Source of the DNA: Microbacterium aurantiacum
Lineage (GTDB): Bacteria; Actinomycetota; Actinomycetes; Actinomycetales; Microbacteriaceae
Assembly: GCF_002872075.1 (NCBI RefSeq)
Contig: NZ_PGGU01000014.1
Span: 39,185-103,184 of the forward strand
Direction of reading: 5' to 3'
DNA length: 64,000 nucleotides
The notes under the pieces are model-generated. The model saw only the letters and a program-made list of their open reading frames with translations, searched no databases and was not told the DNA's origin. Below, one piece after another: positions 33,424 through 41,695 of this stretch (the stretch's first letter is position 1; each line of letters opens with the position of its first letter). A program made the position numbers and the translations under genes.

Positions 33424-34656
33424 TCACGCCTCCAGCAGAAGGTGTGACGCCCGGGGCGTGAGAACGGAGTCCAGCACCACGCACGCCGCGCCCACGGCGC
33501 CGACGTCGTCGCCCACGACGGTTCCCGCGATCGGCAGAGACCGGATGGCGCGTGTCGCGCTGCGCTGCTCCAGCTGCTCCGGGAGCTCGCGCAGGTACAG
33601 ATCCGACAACCGCGACCAGAAAGGTCCGCCCAGCACCACCCGATCGACGTCGAGCACGTTCGTCAGCGCGGCGATGAGGACCGCCAGCCGCTTGGCCGCC
33701 TCGCGCAGCACGTGGAGAGCGACCTCGTCGCCGGCGGCGGCCCGCTCGCACAGCTGCGTGAACCGTTCGTCGACAGAGTCCGCGTCGGTCCCCTCACTAT
33801 CCCCCAGGAAGACGCCGGCTCGTTCTGCCTGTTCGACGATCGCCTGAGGAGTGCAGACCACCTCGACGCATCCGCGTGCACCGCAGGAGCACGACGGTCC
33901 CTCCGTGTCGACGACGATGTGGCCGACCTCGCCGAAGTTCCGGGAGCTCCCGCCCACCACCTCACCGTCTCGCGCGAGTGCGGCGCCGATACCGGTGCCC
34001 AGATAGACGAAGACGAAGGAGTCGTCCGCCGGTCCGCGTCCCGTCCACAGCTCTCCGACCACTGCGGCGGTGGTGTCCTTCTCCAGAGTGACTGGGAGCC
34101 CTGTCGCCTCCTCGAGGACGCCGCGCAGCGGAACACGATGCCAGCCCTGCAGCTTCGGAGGATCGATCACCGTGCCCTTCTCCGCATCCAGCGGTCCCGG
34201 GGCGGCGACGCCGACGCCGGCCACCAGCCCGCGATCGATCCCTGCGGCCTGGATAAGTTCGTCGATCGTGCGCGCCATCACGTCGACGATGGCACGCGGG
34301 TCCTTGTCCGGGGTGCGCTTCGTCACCCGCTCGACGACGCGGCCCGTGAGATCCAGCAGAACGAAGGTCATCACGGCGGGGTCGAGGTGCACACCCACGG
34401 AGAAGTGGCTTCCCGCGTTCAGGCGGAGAGTGATCCTGGGCTTACCGGGGCCGTTGATGATCCGGCCGGCCTCCGCGATGAGCCCGTCTTCGATCAAGCG
34501 TCGCGTGATGTTGGTGACCGTCTGCGCCGAGAGCCCTGTCGCTTCCGCGAGCTCGATCCTGCTGAGGCCCTCGCCGGAGAGGCGGATCGCTTCGAGGATG
34601 ACCGATTGGTTGAAGTCGCCCATCCTCGGGAGATTCGTGCCTCGTCGCGTGCTCAT
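33424..34656 (-). CDS. ROK-family transcriptional regulator
   Basis: A 410-residue repressor of the NagC/XylR type. The N-terminal winged HTH (about 10-70) reads FNQSVILEAIRLSGEGLSR, then IELAEATGLSAQTVTNITRRL. The C-terminal ROK domain has an ASKHA fold with VGVGVAAPGPLD, VYLGTGIGAALARDG and the zinc motif CSCGARGCVEVVC. No sugar-kinase activity is expected from a regulator with an HTH, but sugar binding is likely. The start at 34656 has GGGGGAAG 8 nt upstream; an ATG at 34674 would add 6 residues. No sugar transporter gene adjoins it, so its target lies elsewhere. A short inverted repeat TTGTC/GACAA (34713-34738) upstream could be its own operator. Confidence 0.88.
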   Translation of the reverse strand: MSTRRGTNLPRMGDFNQSVILEAIRLSGEGLSRIELAEATGLSAQTVTNITRRLIEDGLIAEAGRIINGPGKPRITLRLNAGSHFSVGVHLDPAVMTFVLLDLTGRVVERVTKRTPDKDPRAIVDVMARTIDELIQAAGIDRGLVAGVGVAAPGPLDAEKGTVIDPPKLQGWHRVPLRGVLEEATGLPVTLEKDTTAAVVGELWTGRGPADDSFVFVYLGTGIGAALARDGEVVGGSSRNFGEVGHIVVDTEGPSCSCGARGCVEVVCTPQAIVEQAERAGVFLGDSEGTDADSVDERFTQLCERAAAGDEVALHVLREAAKRLAVLIAALTNVLDVDRVVLGGPFWSRLSDLYLRELPEQLEQRSATRAIRSLPIAGTVVGDDVGAVGAACVVLDSVLTPRASHLLLEA

Positions 34657-34855
34657 CGTCCAATCTTCCCCCATCGCACGCCGATCCGTGGCCCCGAGCG
34701 GGCACCGGCGATTTGTCCCCCGAAATACCTACAGACAAGCTCTGGACGATCGCGCAGAATTGACGAGACGCTTCGCGTTCGGCTGGTCTCTTTGTCCCAG
34801 GGTAGACAGACGCTGATCGGCCACCAGCGGGCAGTTTTCGGGTAACTGACCGCAC

Positions 34856-34889
34856 GGCGAGGGGTAGGCGGAATCCGCCACCCCTCGCC
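34856..34889. terminator. Hairpin between the sensory operon and the ROK gene
   Basis: GGCGAGGGGT (34856-34865) pairs with ACCCCTCGCC (34880-34889) and GGCGG with CCGCC inside it, around a 3-base loop; A34866 is bulged. It lies just after the stop of the leftward gene at 34896. No T-run. Confidence 0.65.
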
Positions 34890-34895
34890 ACTTCT

Positions 34896-35906
34896 CTATT
34901 CCGGCGCGTCCTCGCGCGGAATCTCGTGCCACAGGTCGACGAGGTCGTCATCATTCGAACCGGCCGAGCCCGCCCGCCCGACGACCGTCACCGCGATGCG
35001 CGGATCCCGAGCGGCCCGGATGATCAGGCGCCCGGCGGTCGCGCTGGCGAGCACAGCGGCGAGTTCGTCTCTGATCTGAGCGCGACGGCCCTCGTCGATG
35101 TCGTCGAGGCCCCCCTCGTCGAACACCGTGACGACGACTCCGCGGCGACGCACTTCGGTGATCGCGTCCCTGACGGCGTCGTTGAGAAGGTCGGCTCCGC
35201 GCAGCTCGTCGCGCAGGCGCCCTTCTGCCAGCCGCGCCTCCAGTCGCTCATCCTCGGTCAGGGCACCACGCGACGCCACGGTACGGCTGAGTACCGGGCC
35301 CGCGACCGCGAGTGCGTACTGCGTGCGCAACCGGCGCTCGCGCTGCCGCACCTCCTGGGTCGCGTGCCACGCGGAGACCGCCTGCTGGATGTCGGCCAGC
35401 CGTTCCGTGTCGCGCACGGCACGATCCCAGAACATCACCAGCAGCTGGGCCACCACGATCCACATGATCGAGCCGACCAGCCCCAGATTGAGCGCGACGA
35501 CGATGCCGAGATGCGTCGCAGACGACACGACGAGCACCAGCAGGATCAGCCATCCGAAGACGAAGCGCCGGCGCACGATGCAGACGACCCCCAGCACCCC
35601 CAGCCCGCCGATGTACCAGGTCGCGAACGGGGCCGTGTACGACGTCGGGTCCAGTGACAGGGCGACCAGCGTGGGGATGAGCAGACTGGCGGCCAGAGCG
35701 AAGACGGCGGACCACAACGGCATCCGCACGCTCACCGCGGATTCTCCGAGGATCGCGATGTTCACGACGAGGAGGTACAGCGCGATCGCGGCGACCATGA
35801 GCAGCGGAGCAGTCGGCTGTTCGATCCACCAGACCCCTCTCGCTGCGAAGTACATCGCGAATCCGACCGCGAGCGAAGTCGCGACGCTGCGCACCGTGCG
35901 GTTCAC
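34896..35906 (-). CDS. Membrane protein, probably a degenerate histidine-kinase partner
   Basis: A 336-residue protein with five or six membrane segments in the first 165 residues and a cytoplasmic part with a coiled region (DTERLADIQQAVSAWHATQE). The C-terminal 100 residues (VRDAITEVRRRGVVVTVFDE, then DPRIAVTVVGRAGSAG and LVDLWHEIP) recall the edges of a HATPase domain, but no H-box, N-box or G-box motif is visible. It starts 4 bases inside the stop of the sensor kinase gene and is the last gene of the LuxR-type regulator, kinase, membrane-protein set. It may pair with the kinase as a non-catalytic subunit or sensor; this is inferred. Confidence 0.7.
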   Translation of the reverse strand: MNRTVRSVATSLAVGFAMYFAARGVWWIEQPTAPLLMVAAIALYLLVVNIAILGESAVSVRMPLWSAVFALAASLLIPTLVALSLDPTSYTAPFATWYIGGLGVLGVVCIVRRRFVFGWLILLVLVVSSATHLGIVVALNLGLVGSIMWIVVAQLLVMFWDRAVRDTERLADIQQAVSAWHATQEVRQRERRLRTQYALAVAGPVLSRTVASRGALTEDERLEARLAEGRLRDELRGADLLNDAVRDAITEVRRRGVVVTVFDEGGLDDIDEGRRAQIRDELAAVLASATAGRLIIRAARDPRIAVTVVGRAGSAGSNDDDLVDLWHEIPREDAPE

Positions 35907-37138
35907 GTGCGCTCCCAGCCGAGGATGACGGTCGTTCCCTGCGAGGTCGAATCGATCGCGGCGGTGCCGGCGACGCCGGCCATCCTGGCGAAGATCGATG
36001 CGCGGATGCCGAGCCGATCCTCGGCGATGGCACCGAGGTCGAACCCGGGGCCGGCGTCGGTGATGGTGACCGTGATGCCCTCATCGCCGCGTCCCTCCGC
36101 GATGATGTGCAGCCCTCGCCCGTTGGCGTGCGCGAGCGCGTTGCCGATCGCCTGACGCGCGGCGAGGACGAGCGCGCGTGCGACCCGACCGGGGATCAGG
36201 CCGATACCGCCGCGTTCCTCGACGACGGCGTCCACGCCCTGCTCGGAGAGCGCACGGCGCAGCTCGATGACGATCTGCGCCGTCGCCACCGGCTCGTCGC
36301 TGCCCTCCTGCGCCACAGCCGCCTCGGTGTTCGCGAGCCTGGTCAGAGCCTCTCGCGCCATGCCGACGGCGAGGTCCCGAGCCCGCTCCCCCTCGGACCG
36401 CTCCGCAGCGATCAGCGCGGCGAGGACACTGTCGTGCATGAGCGCCGCCATCGCGACCCTCTCCTCCTCGGCAGCGGCGGCCGCGGCAGCCGCTGCATAC
36501 GAGGAGACGGCGCGGCCACGCGCATCGTCGACCCCGGCCGCCACCGAACGGAACATCCAGCCGAGCGAGACGATGACGATGCCGAGGATCAGGGTGAAGG
36601 AGAAGTCGAAGGCGGTCTTCACCCAGAATTCGCTGGAGAATCCGCCCTCCACGAGACGGACATAGCCGTAGACGACCGGCACGCCGGCCGCCCAGGTGAG
36701 CTGCAGCCAGAGCGGAAACGCCAGCATCGCCGCGACGACGCCGACGTTCACCAGGAAGAAGATCCACGGCTGATCGCCTGCCCCCTTGCCCGCGGGGTCG
36801 ACGACCACCGGCCAGGCGGCGAGCGCCGCGACGTAGGCGATCGCGAAGCAACCGGCCGCGACGCGCACCGCGCGCCCGAGCACGCACGCGAGGAGCATCG
36901 CCGCCAGCGGGAAGAAGACCACCAGGAGCATGACGATGCGCGGCGTGTCGACACGCGAGATCGTGCTGAGCGCAGAGACCAGCGCCTGACCGCCGAGGAC
37001 CGTGGAGCCGATCGCGACCACGATCGCGAGGATGCGCTCCATGCGCTTGCCGGTGAAGCGCTCGAACTCGGCCTCCGCAGCACCGGGAGACGGAATCATG
37101 TTCCAGGCCTGCCGGATGCTGAGGGTGTCAGCTGACAT
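35903..37138 (-). CDS. Sensor histidine kinase (NarL-system type)
   Basis: A 411-residue membrane kinase. Six or so hydrophobic segments span about 40-215. A poly-alanine helix (SSYAAAAAAAAAEEERVAM) leads into the likely phospho-acceptor MAALMHDSVLAALIAAERSE. The ATPase domain is recognisable by LAARQAIGNALAHANG (N-box), VTITDAGPGFDLGAI (G1) and a C-terminal GTTVIL. It overlaps the regulator gene by 11 bases and the following membrane-protein gene by 4, so the three form one operon. The start at 37138 (MSADTLSIRQ) is preferred; the frame is open to 37228. The signal is unknown. Confidence 0.85.
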   Translation of the reverse strand: MSADTLSIRQAWNMIPSPGAAEAEFERFTGKRMERILAIVVAIGSTVLGGQALVSALSTISRVDTPRIVMLLVVFFPLAAMLLACVLGRAVRVAAGCFAIAYVAALAAWPVVVDPAGKGAGDQPWIFFLVNVGVVAAMLAFPLWLQLTWAAGVPVVYGYVRLVEGGFSSEFWVKTAFDFSFTLILGIVIVSLGWMFRSVAAGVDDARGRAVSSYAAAAAAAAAEEERVAMAALMHDSVLAALIAAERSEGERARDLAVGMAREALTRLANTEAAVAQEGSDEPVATAQIVIELRRALSEQGVDAVVEERGGIGLIPGRVARALVLAARQAIGNALAHANGRGLHIIAEGRGDEGITVTITDAGPGFDLGAIAEDRLGIRASIFARMAGVAGTAAIDSTSQGTTVILGWERT

Positions 37139-37790
37139 GCGGCGACCTGTCGGCCGGCAGGATCCCGTCTTCCACCGCGCGCCGCACCAGATCGAGCTTG
37201 GTCGGGGCAGGGCGTCCGACGACGACATACTTCACCCGCACCCGGGAGAGGTTCTCCTTGGCGGTGTTGTACGCCACGCCGAGGCGCTCTGCCACGGCCT
37301 TCAAGGGCAGTCCCGTGGCGTACAGGCGCAGCACATCCCGCTCACGGCGAGAGAGCTGCGCGTCGGCGAAGGCCCTGTCTCCGTCCACCGCACTCGCCCA
37401 CTCGACGTTGTTCAGCGCTTCGCCGTTCGCGACGGTGCGGATCGCATCCAGTACGTCGTCCAGCGGGGAGGACTTGCTGACGACGCCGGCCGCTCCCGCA
37501 GCCAGCGCCTCGCGCACGGCGTCGGAGCGGTCCGCCACGCTGTGGATGAGGACGCTCGACCCGTCGGCGACGAGGGCCGTCACGTTCTCCGTGACCGTCG
37601 TGCCGTCGCCGAGCGTCAGATCGAGGGCGACGACGTCCACCGGCGCCGAGTCGGAGGCACCGCGCCACTCGAGGTACGCCCCCACCGTGCTCCCCGAGAA
37701 GACCACGGTCTGCTCGCCGTCACGCGCGAACGCCGCCTCGAGTCCGAGGCGGACGGACTCGTGATCATCGATCAGTGCGACCCTGCTCAT
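37128..37790 (-). CDS. NarL/LuxR-family response regulator
   Basis: A 220-residue two-component regulator. The receiver (1-120) starts MSRVALIDDHESVRLGLEAA, with phospho-acceptor Asp57 in VVALDLTLGDG and Lys in GVVSKSSPLDDV. The LuxR-type HTH (about 140-200) reads LSRRERDVLRLYATGLPLKA, then VAERLGVAYNTAKENLSRVR. It is the first gene of the sensory operon. A TAGGCT box 6 nt before the ATG predicts a leaderless mRNA. Targets are unknown. Confidence 0.93.
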   Translation of the reverse strand: MSRVALIDDHESVRLGLEAAFARDGEQTVVFSGSTVGAYLEWRGASDSAPVDVVALDLTLGDGTTVTENVTALVADGSSVLIHSVADRSDAVREALAAGAAGVVSKSSPLDDVLDAIRTVANGEALNNVEWASAVDGDRAFADAQLSRRERDVLRLYATGLPLKAVAERLGVAYNTAKENLSRVRVKYVVVGRPAPTKLDLVRRAVEDGILPADRSPHVS

Positions 37791-37796
37791 CCGCCC

Positions 37797-37802
37797 AGCC
37801 TA
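37797..37802 (-). promoter_or_regulatory. Predicted -10 box of the LuxR-type regulator operon
   Basis: TAGGCT on the minus strand, 6 nt before the ATG at 37790. Confidence 0.55.
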
Positions 37803-37821
37803 TTCCAGCGCCGCACCGCGC

Positions 37822-39081
37822 TCAGCGCGTGAGCAGGGCGACGACCTCGAAATGGTGCGAATTCGGGAACAGATCGAACGCGCGCATCTCGCTGACATTC
37901 CATCCGTGCCCGCGGAAGGTGCCCAGATCGCGTGCGAGCGCGACCGGGTCGCAGGCGACGTACGCGATGGACTCGGGCGCGAGCGCATGCACGGCGTCCA
38001 CCACAGCCCGGCCTGCGCCGGAGCGGGGCGGGTCGAGCACGACGGTGCCGGCCGAGGTGCCGGCGGGGAGGGTGGCCAGGTAGCGTTCGACCCGACCGGT
38101 CACCGCCGTGATGTCGAGGGGCTCGAGATTCTCGCGCGCCTGCATCGTGGCGCGTCGGCTGGACTCCACCGTCACGATGTCCGTGGCGCCGAGGTCGGCC
38201 AGAGTCGCGGCGAAGAGACCGACGCCGCCGTAGAGGTCGAAGTGCGTGGCGGCCGGGTCGACCCGGCCGGCCAGAAGCTCACGCAGTGCGCCGTCGAGCA
38301 CAGGCGCCGCCTGCGAGTGCACCTGCCAGAAGCCGCCCGCATCCACCTGGAAGCTGCGGCCGCCGACCCGCTCGCGCACGATCTCGGGAGCGGCCCGCTT
38401 GTCGCTGCCGCGAGGAGGGCGACGGCCGGTGTCGACCTTGCGGATCACCCGCACCTGCCCGTCCGCCGGCTCCACCAGATCGATACGGCCGAACTTCGCA
38501 TCGCGCAGATCGAGCGCGGCGGCCGCGACGACAGGTCGCGCGAGCGGGTACGAGGTCACCGGGATCACTCGGTGGCTGCGTGCGGCGTAAGGGCCGACGC
38601 GTCCCGCATCGTCGACGTGGAGCGTCATCCGGGTGCGCCATCCGGTGCCGTCACCGTCGTCGACGGCCTTCACCTCGGGCGCATCCAGACCCGGACCCGC
38701 GAACTTGTCGAGCGCCTCGCTGAGCACCTGACGCTTCAGCGTGCGCTGATGCGCCAGCTCGATGTGTCCCAGGTCCGCTCCGCCCGGGCGATCAGCCGGG
38801 TCCCGCGAGACATCCGCCTCCGCCCACACATGCGGACGTCGGTGCGGGGATGCGTCGAGCACCTCCACCGTCTCCGCCCGCCAGAAGCTCCGCTTGTCGT
38901 TCGCAGCGCTCGCCGGAGTCCCGGAGCCGGTCGAGGGGGCGAGCAGGCGCGCGCGGACCCGCTCACCGGGAATCGCATCCGAGACGAACACGACGCGGCC
39001 TTCGTGGCGGGCGATGAAGGTGCCGCCGTGTGCGATGCCCGTGATGTCGAGATCGAGGAGGCCGGCTGAGGGAGAAGTCAT
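37822..39081 (-). CDS. TRAM-domain class I RNA methyltransferase (TrmA/RlmD-like)
   Basis: A 419-residue SAM-dependent uracil-5 methyltransferase of rRNA or tRNA. The TRAM domain (about 1-60) starts LLDLDITGIAHGGTFIARHE. The catalytic domain has QVHSQAAPVLDGALRELL, the SAM motif HFDLYGGVGLFAATLADLG, VVLDPPRSGAGRAVVD, and the nucleophile Cys in YVACDPVALARDLG. The iron-sulfur cysteines of E. coli RlmD were not seen. Residues about 48-57 (APSTGSGTPA) are encoded by the dispersed repeat at 38918 and interrupt the TRAM region. The ATG at 39081 is set by a TATCCT box 6 nt upstream that overlaps the maf promoter. Confidence 0.92.
   Translation of the reverse strand: MTSPSAGLLDLDITGIAHGGTFIARHEGRVVFVSDAIPGERVRARLLAPSTGSGTPASAANDKRSFWRAETVEVLDASPHRRPHVWAEADVSRDPADRPGGADLGHIELAHQRTLKRQVLSEALDKFAGPGLDAPEVKAVDDGDGTGWRTRMTLHVDDAGRVGPYAARSHRVIPVTSYPLARPVVAAAALDLRDAKFGRIDLVEPADGQVRVIRKVDTGRRPPRGSDKRAAPEIVRERVGGRSFQVDAGGFWQVHSQAAPVLDGALRELLAGRVDPAATHFDLYGGVGLFAATLADLGATDIVTVESSRRATMQARENLEPLDITAVTGRVERYLATLPAGTSAGTVVLDPPRSGAGRAVVDAVHALAPESIAYVACDPVALARDLGTFRGHGWNVSEMRAFDLFPNSHHFEVVALLTR
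38918..38937. repeat. Dispersed palindromic repeat inside the TRAM methyltransferase gene
   Basis: GTCCCGGAGCCGGTCGAGGG; on the minus strand it encodes PSTGSGT in frame. Same family as 21802 and 23422. Confidence 0.6.
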
Positions 39082-39087
39082 TATTCG

Positions 39088-39097
39088 AGGATACGGT
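39088..39097. promoter_or_regulatory. Overlapping divergent -10 boxes of the methyltransferase and maf
   Basis: TATCCT on the minus strand (39093-39088) is 6 nt before the ATG at 39081. TACGGT on the plus strand (39092-39097) is 7 nt before the ATG at 39105. The two boxes share bases 39092-39093; only 23 bases separate the start codons. Confidence 0.6.
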
Positions 39098-39104
39098 GGA
39101 GAAC

Positions 39105-39761
39105 ATGCGCGTCTGCCTGGCATCCACCTCTCCTGCCCGTCTCATGCTGCTGCGCCAGGCGGGAATCGAGCCGATGACACTCGCTCCGGACGTCGATGAG
39201 GATGCGGTCGCCGCGTCTGCCGCCGCGACGCGCGGCGGTGAGCTGCCTCCCGAGGAGCTGGTCCTGCTGCTCGCGCGGGCGAAGGCCGCCGATGTCGCGA
39301 AGCGGATGGCGACGGCGGATCCGGAGTTCGACGGCATCGTGATCGGCGGCGACTCGATGTTCGAACTCGACGGCCGCGTCTACGGCAAGCCGTACACGCC
39401 GGAGGAGGCGACCCGGCGCTGGCAGGAGATGCGCGGCGCGACCGGCGTCCTGCACTCCGGGCACTCGGTCATCCGGGTCGCACCCGGCTCCACGCTCACC
39501 GAGGCGACGGCGGTGGCAAACGCGTCCGTCACCTTCGCCGACGACATCGACGACGCGGAGATCGCCGCCTATGTCGCCTCCGGCGAACCGCTGCTCGTGG
39601 CCGGCGCCTTCACCGTCGACAGCCTCGGCGGCGCGTTCATCACCCGGGTGGACGGTGATCCGTCGACCGTCGTCGGCATGTCGCTGTCGACGATCCGTCG
39701 TCTCGCCGCGGAGCTGGGCGTCGTGTGGACCGACCTGTGGACGCCCGGACAGAGCCGGTGA
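39105..39761 (+). CDS. maf: Maf family nucleotide pyrophosphatase
   Basis: A 218-residue house-cleaning NTP pyrophosphatase acting on dTTP, UTP or modified pyrimidine nucleotides. It starts with VCLASTSPARLMLLRQAGIE (family motif ASxSPxR), has VIGGDSMFELDGRVYGKPYT (the family's D-x-GKP-like core) and VASGEPLLVAGAFTVDSLGG. An upstream in-frame GTG at 39096 would add 3 residues, but a TACGGT box places the start at 39105. The upstream methyltransferase is divergent; the carboxylase alpha chain follows with its own promoter. Confidence 0.93.
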   Translation: MRVCLASTSPARLMLLRQAGIEPMTLAPDVDEDAVAASAAATRGGELPPEELVLLLARAKAADVAKRMATADPEFDGIVIGGDSMFELDGRVYGKPYTPEEATRRWQEMRGATGVLHSGHSVIRVAPGSTLTEATAVANASVTFADDIDDAEIAAYVASGEPLLVAGAFTVDSLGGAFITRVDGDPSTVVGMSLSTIRRLAAELGVVWTDLWTPGQSR

Positions 39762-39864
39762 GTCGGACCCGCCGCTTTCGGGCCGGCGCCCGCTCGTAGA
39801 CTCTCCTCCACGTTCCCGCCCCTTTCTTGTGGAGAGTCGTCAAAGCGATCACCTCCGTTCTCGC

Positions 39865-39870
39865 TAGGCT
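39865..39870 (+). promoter_or_regulatory. Predicted -10 box of the acyl-CoA carboxylase alpha gene
   Basis: TAGGCT lies 7 nt before the ATG at 39878. Confidence 0.6.
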
Positions 39871-39877
39871 GACAACC

Positions 39878-41644
39878 ATGCCTGCTATTGCCAAGGTGCT
39901 CGTCGCCAACCGCGGCGAGATCGCCGTACGCATCATCCGCGCAGCCCGTGATTCCGGGATCGCCTCCGTCGCCGTCTACGCCGAGCAGGACCGGGACGCA
40001 TTGCACACCCGCCTGGCCGACGAGGCGTACTCCCTGAGCGGGTCGACGAGTGCCGAGACCTACCTGCAGATCGACAAGATCCTCTCGATCGCGCGACGTG
40101 CCGGTGCCGATGCCGTGCATCCCGGCTACGGATTCCTGGCGGAGAACGCCGACTTCGCGCGCGCGGTCATCGCCGCCGACATGATCTGGATCGGCCCGTC
40201 CCCGGACGCGATCGAGTCGCTCGGCGACAAGGTCACCGCACGTCACGTCGCCGAGAAGGTCGGGGCTCCCCTCGCACCGGGCACGCCCGGTCCCGTCGAG
40301 TCCGCCGAAGAGGTCATCGCCTTCGCGAAGGAGTTCGGCCTGCCGATCGCCATCAAGGCCGCATACGGCGGCGGCGGGCGTGGCCTGAAGGTCGCCCGCG
40401 AGCTCGACGAGGTGGCCGAGATGTTCGACTCCGCGACGCGCGAGGCGATCACCGCCTTCGGACGCGGCGAGTGCTTCGTGGAGAAGTACCTCGACAAGCC
40501 GCGCCACGTCGAGACCCAGTGCCTCGCGGATGCCGCAGGAAACGTCGTGGTCATCTCGACGCGCGACTGCTCGCTGCAGCGCCGCCACCAGAAGCTCGTC
40601 GAAGAGGCACCGGCGCCGTTCCTCACCGATGAGCAGAACAGTCAGCTGTACGCGGCATCCAAGGCCATCCTCAAGGAGGTCGGCTATGTGGGCGCCGGCA
40701 CCTGCGAGTTCCTCATCGGCGCGGACGGCACCGTCTCGTTCCTCGAGGTGAACACGCGCCTCCAGGTCGAGCACCCCGTCTCCGAGGAGGTCACCGGCAT
40801 CGATCTGGTGCGCGAGCAGTTCCGCATCGCCGCCGGAGGCACCATCGACTACGACGACCCGACGCCGGTCGGGCACTCGATCGAGTTCCGCATCAACGGC
40901 GAGGACCCCGGTCGCGGGTTCCTCCCCCAGCCGGGCCCCATCCACATCTTCAAGACGTTCGGGGGGCCCGGCATCCGCCTGGACTCCGGTGTCACCGCCG
41001 GCGATTCGGTCTCCGGTGCCTTCGACTCCCTGCTGGCGAAGATCATCGTCACCGGCAAGGACCGCGCGGAAGCCCTGGAGCGCGCGCGCCGCGCCCTCGA
41101 CGAGTTCGAGGTCGCCGGGCTCCCCACCGTGCTGCCGTTCCACCGCAAGGTCGTCCGCGACCCCGCGTTCACCGCGGAGGACGGTCGCTTCGGCATCTTC
41201 ACCCGCTGGATCGAGACCGAGTTCGTGAACGACATTCCCGCGTGGGATGGCGAGCTCGAGGCACCCGCCATCGGTGCGGGTCGTCACACCGTCGTCGTCG
41301 AGGTCGCCGGCAAGCGCCTCGAGGTGAGCCTGCCCGACCGCGTGGCGATCACACCCGGCACCGCCGGCCGTCCGGCCGCCGTGCCGCCGTCGCGTCGCAG
41401 CCACGCCACGACTGTCAATGCCGGTGCCGCCGGCGATGCGGTCAAGTCGCCGATGCAGGCCACCGTCGTCAAGATCGCCGTCGAGGAGGGGCAGCAGGTC
41501 GTCAAGGGCGACCTGGTCGTCGTGCTCGAGGCGATGAAGATGGAGCAGCCGCTGCAGGCGCACAAGGACGGCACGATCGGCGGCATCAACGCCGAGGCCG
41601 GCTCGACCGTCGCCGCGGGGCACCAGCTTCTGACGATCAGCTGA
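39878..41644 (+). CDS. Acyl-CoA carboxylase alpha subunit (biotin carboxylase plus biotin carrier)
   Basis: A 588-residue chain that carboxylates its own biotin with ATP and bicarbonate. The biotin carboxylase part (about 1-450) begins [20 protein letters not shown] and has [16 protein letters not shown], the ATP-grasp glycine loop [13 protein letters not shown], and [16 protein letters not shown]. The biotin carrier domain is C-terminal, with biotinyl-Lys554 in [10 protein letters not shown]. This layout equals actinobacterial AccA-type chains shared by several carboxylases; the beta and epsilon subunits at 31370-33198 are likely partners. The ATG at 39878 (MPAIAKVLV) has a TAGGCT box. A bidirectional terminator follows the stop. 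Confidence 0.96.
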   Translation: MPAIAKVLVANRGEIAVRIIRAARDSGIASVAVYAEQDRDALHTRLADEAYSLSGSTSAETYLQIDKILSIARRAGADAVHPGYGFLAENADFARAVIAADMIWIGPSPDAIESLGDKVTARHVAEKVGAPLAPGTPGPVESAEEVIAFAKEFGLPIAIKAAYGGGGRGLKVARELDEVAEMFDSATREAITAFGRGECFVEKYLDKPRHVETQCLADAAGNVVVISTRDCSLQRRHQKLVEEAPAPFLTDEQNSQLYAASKAILKEVGYVGAGTCEFLIGADGTVSFLEVNTRLQVEHPVSEEVTGIDLVREQFRIAAGGTIDYDDPTPVGHSIEFRINGEDPGRGFLPQPGPIHIFKTFGGPGIRLDSGVTAGDSVSGAFDSLLAKIIVTGKDRAEALERARRALDEFEVAGLPTVLPFHRKVVRDPAFTAEDGRFGIFTRWIETEFVNDIPAWDGELEAPAIGAGRHTVVVEVAGKRLEVSLPDRVAITPGTAGRPAAVPPSRRSHATTVNAGAAGDAVKSPMQATVVKIAVEEGQQVVKGDLVVVLEAMKMEQPLQAHKDGTIGGINAEAGSTVAAGHQLLTIS

Positions 41645-41660
41645 GCAGGAATGCAGGGAG

Positions 41661-41684
41661 AAGGCCCCACCGAGGTGGGGCCTT
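41661..41684. terminator. Bidirectional terminator between the carboxylase alpha and flavoprotein genes
   Basis: AAGGCCCCACC (41661-41671) pairs with GGTGGGGCCTT (41674-41684), followed by TT on the plus strand. Confidence 0.88.
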
Positions 41685-41695
41685 TTCCGTACCTG

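Noticed and set aside
33214..33447. 77-codon frame between the carboxylase and ROK genes
   Set aside because: No start signal, no motif, composition unlike the neighbours, and it runs into the ROK gene on the other strand.
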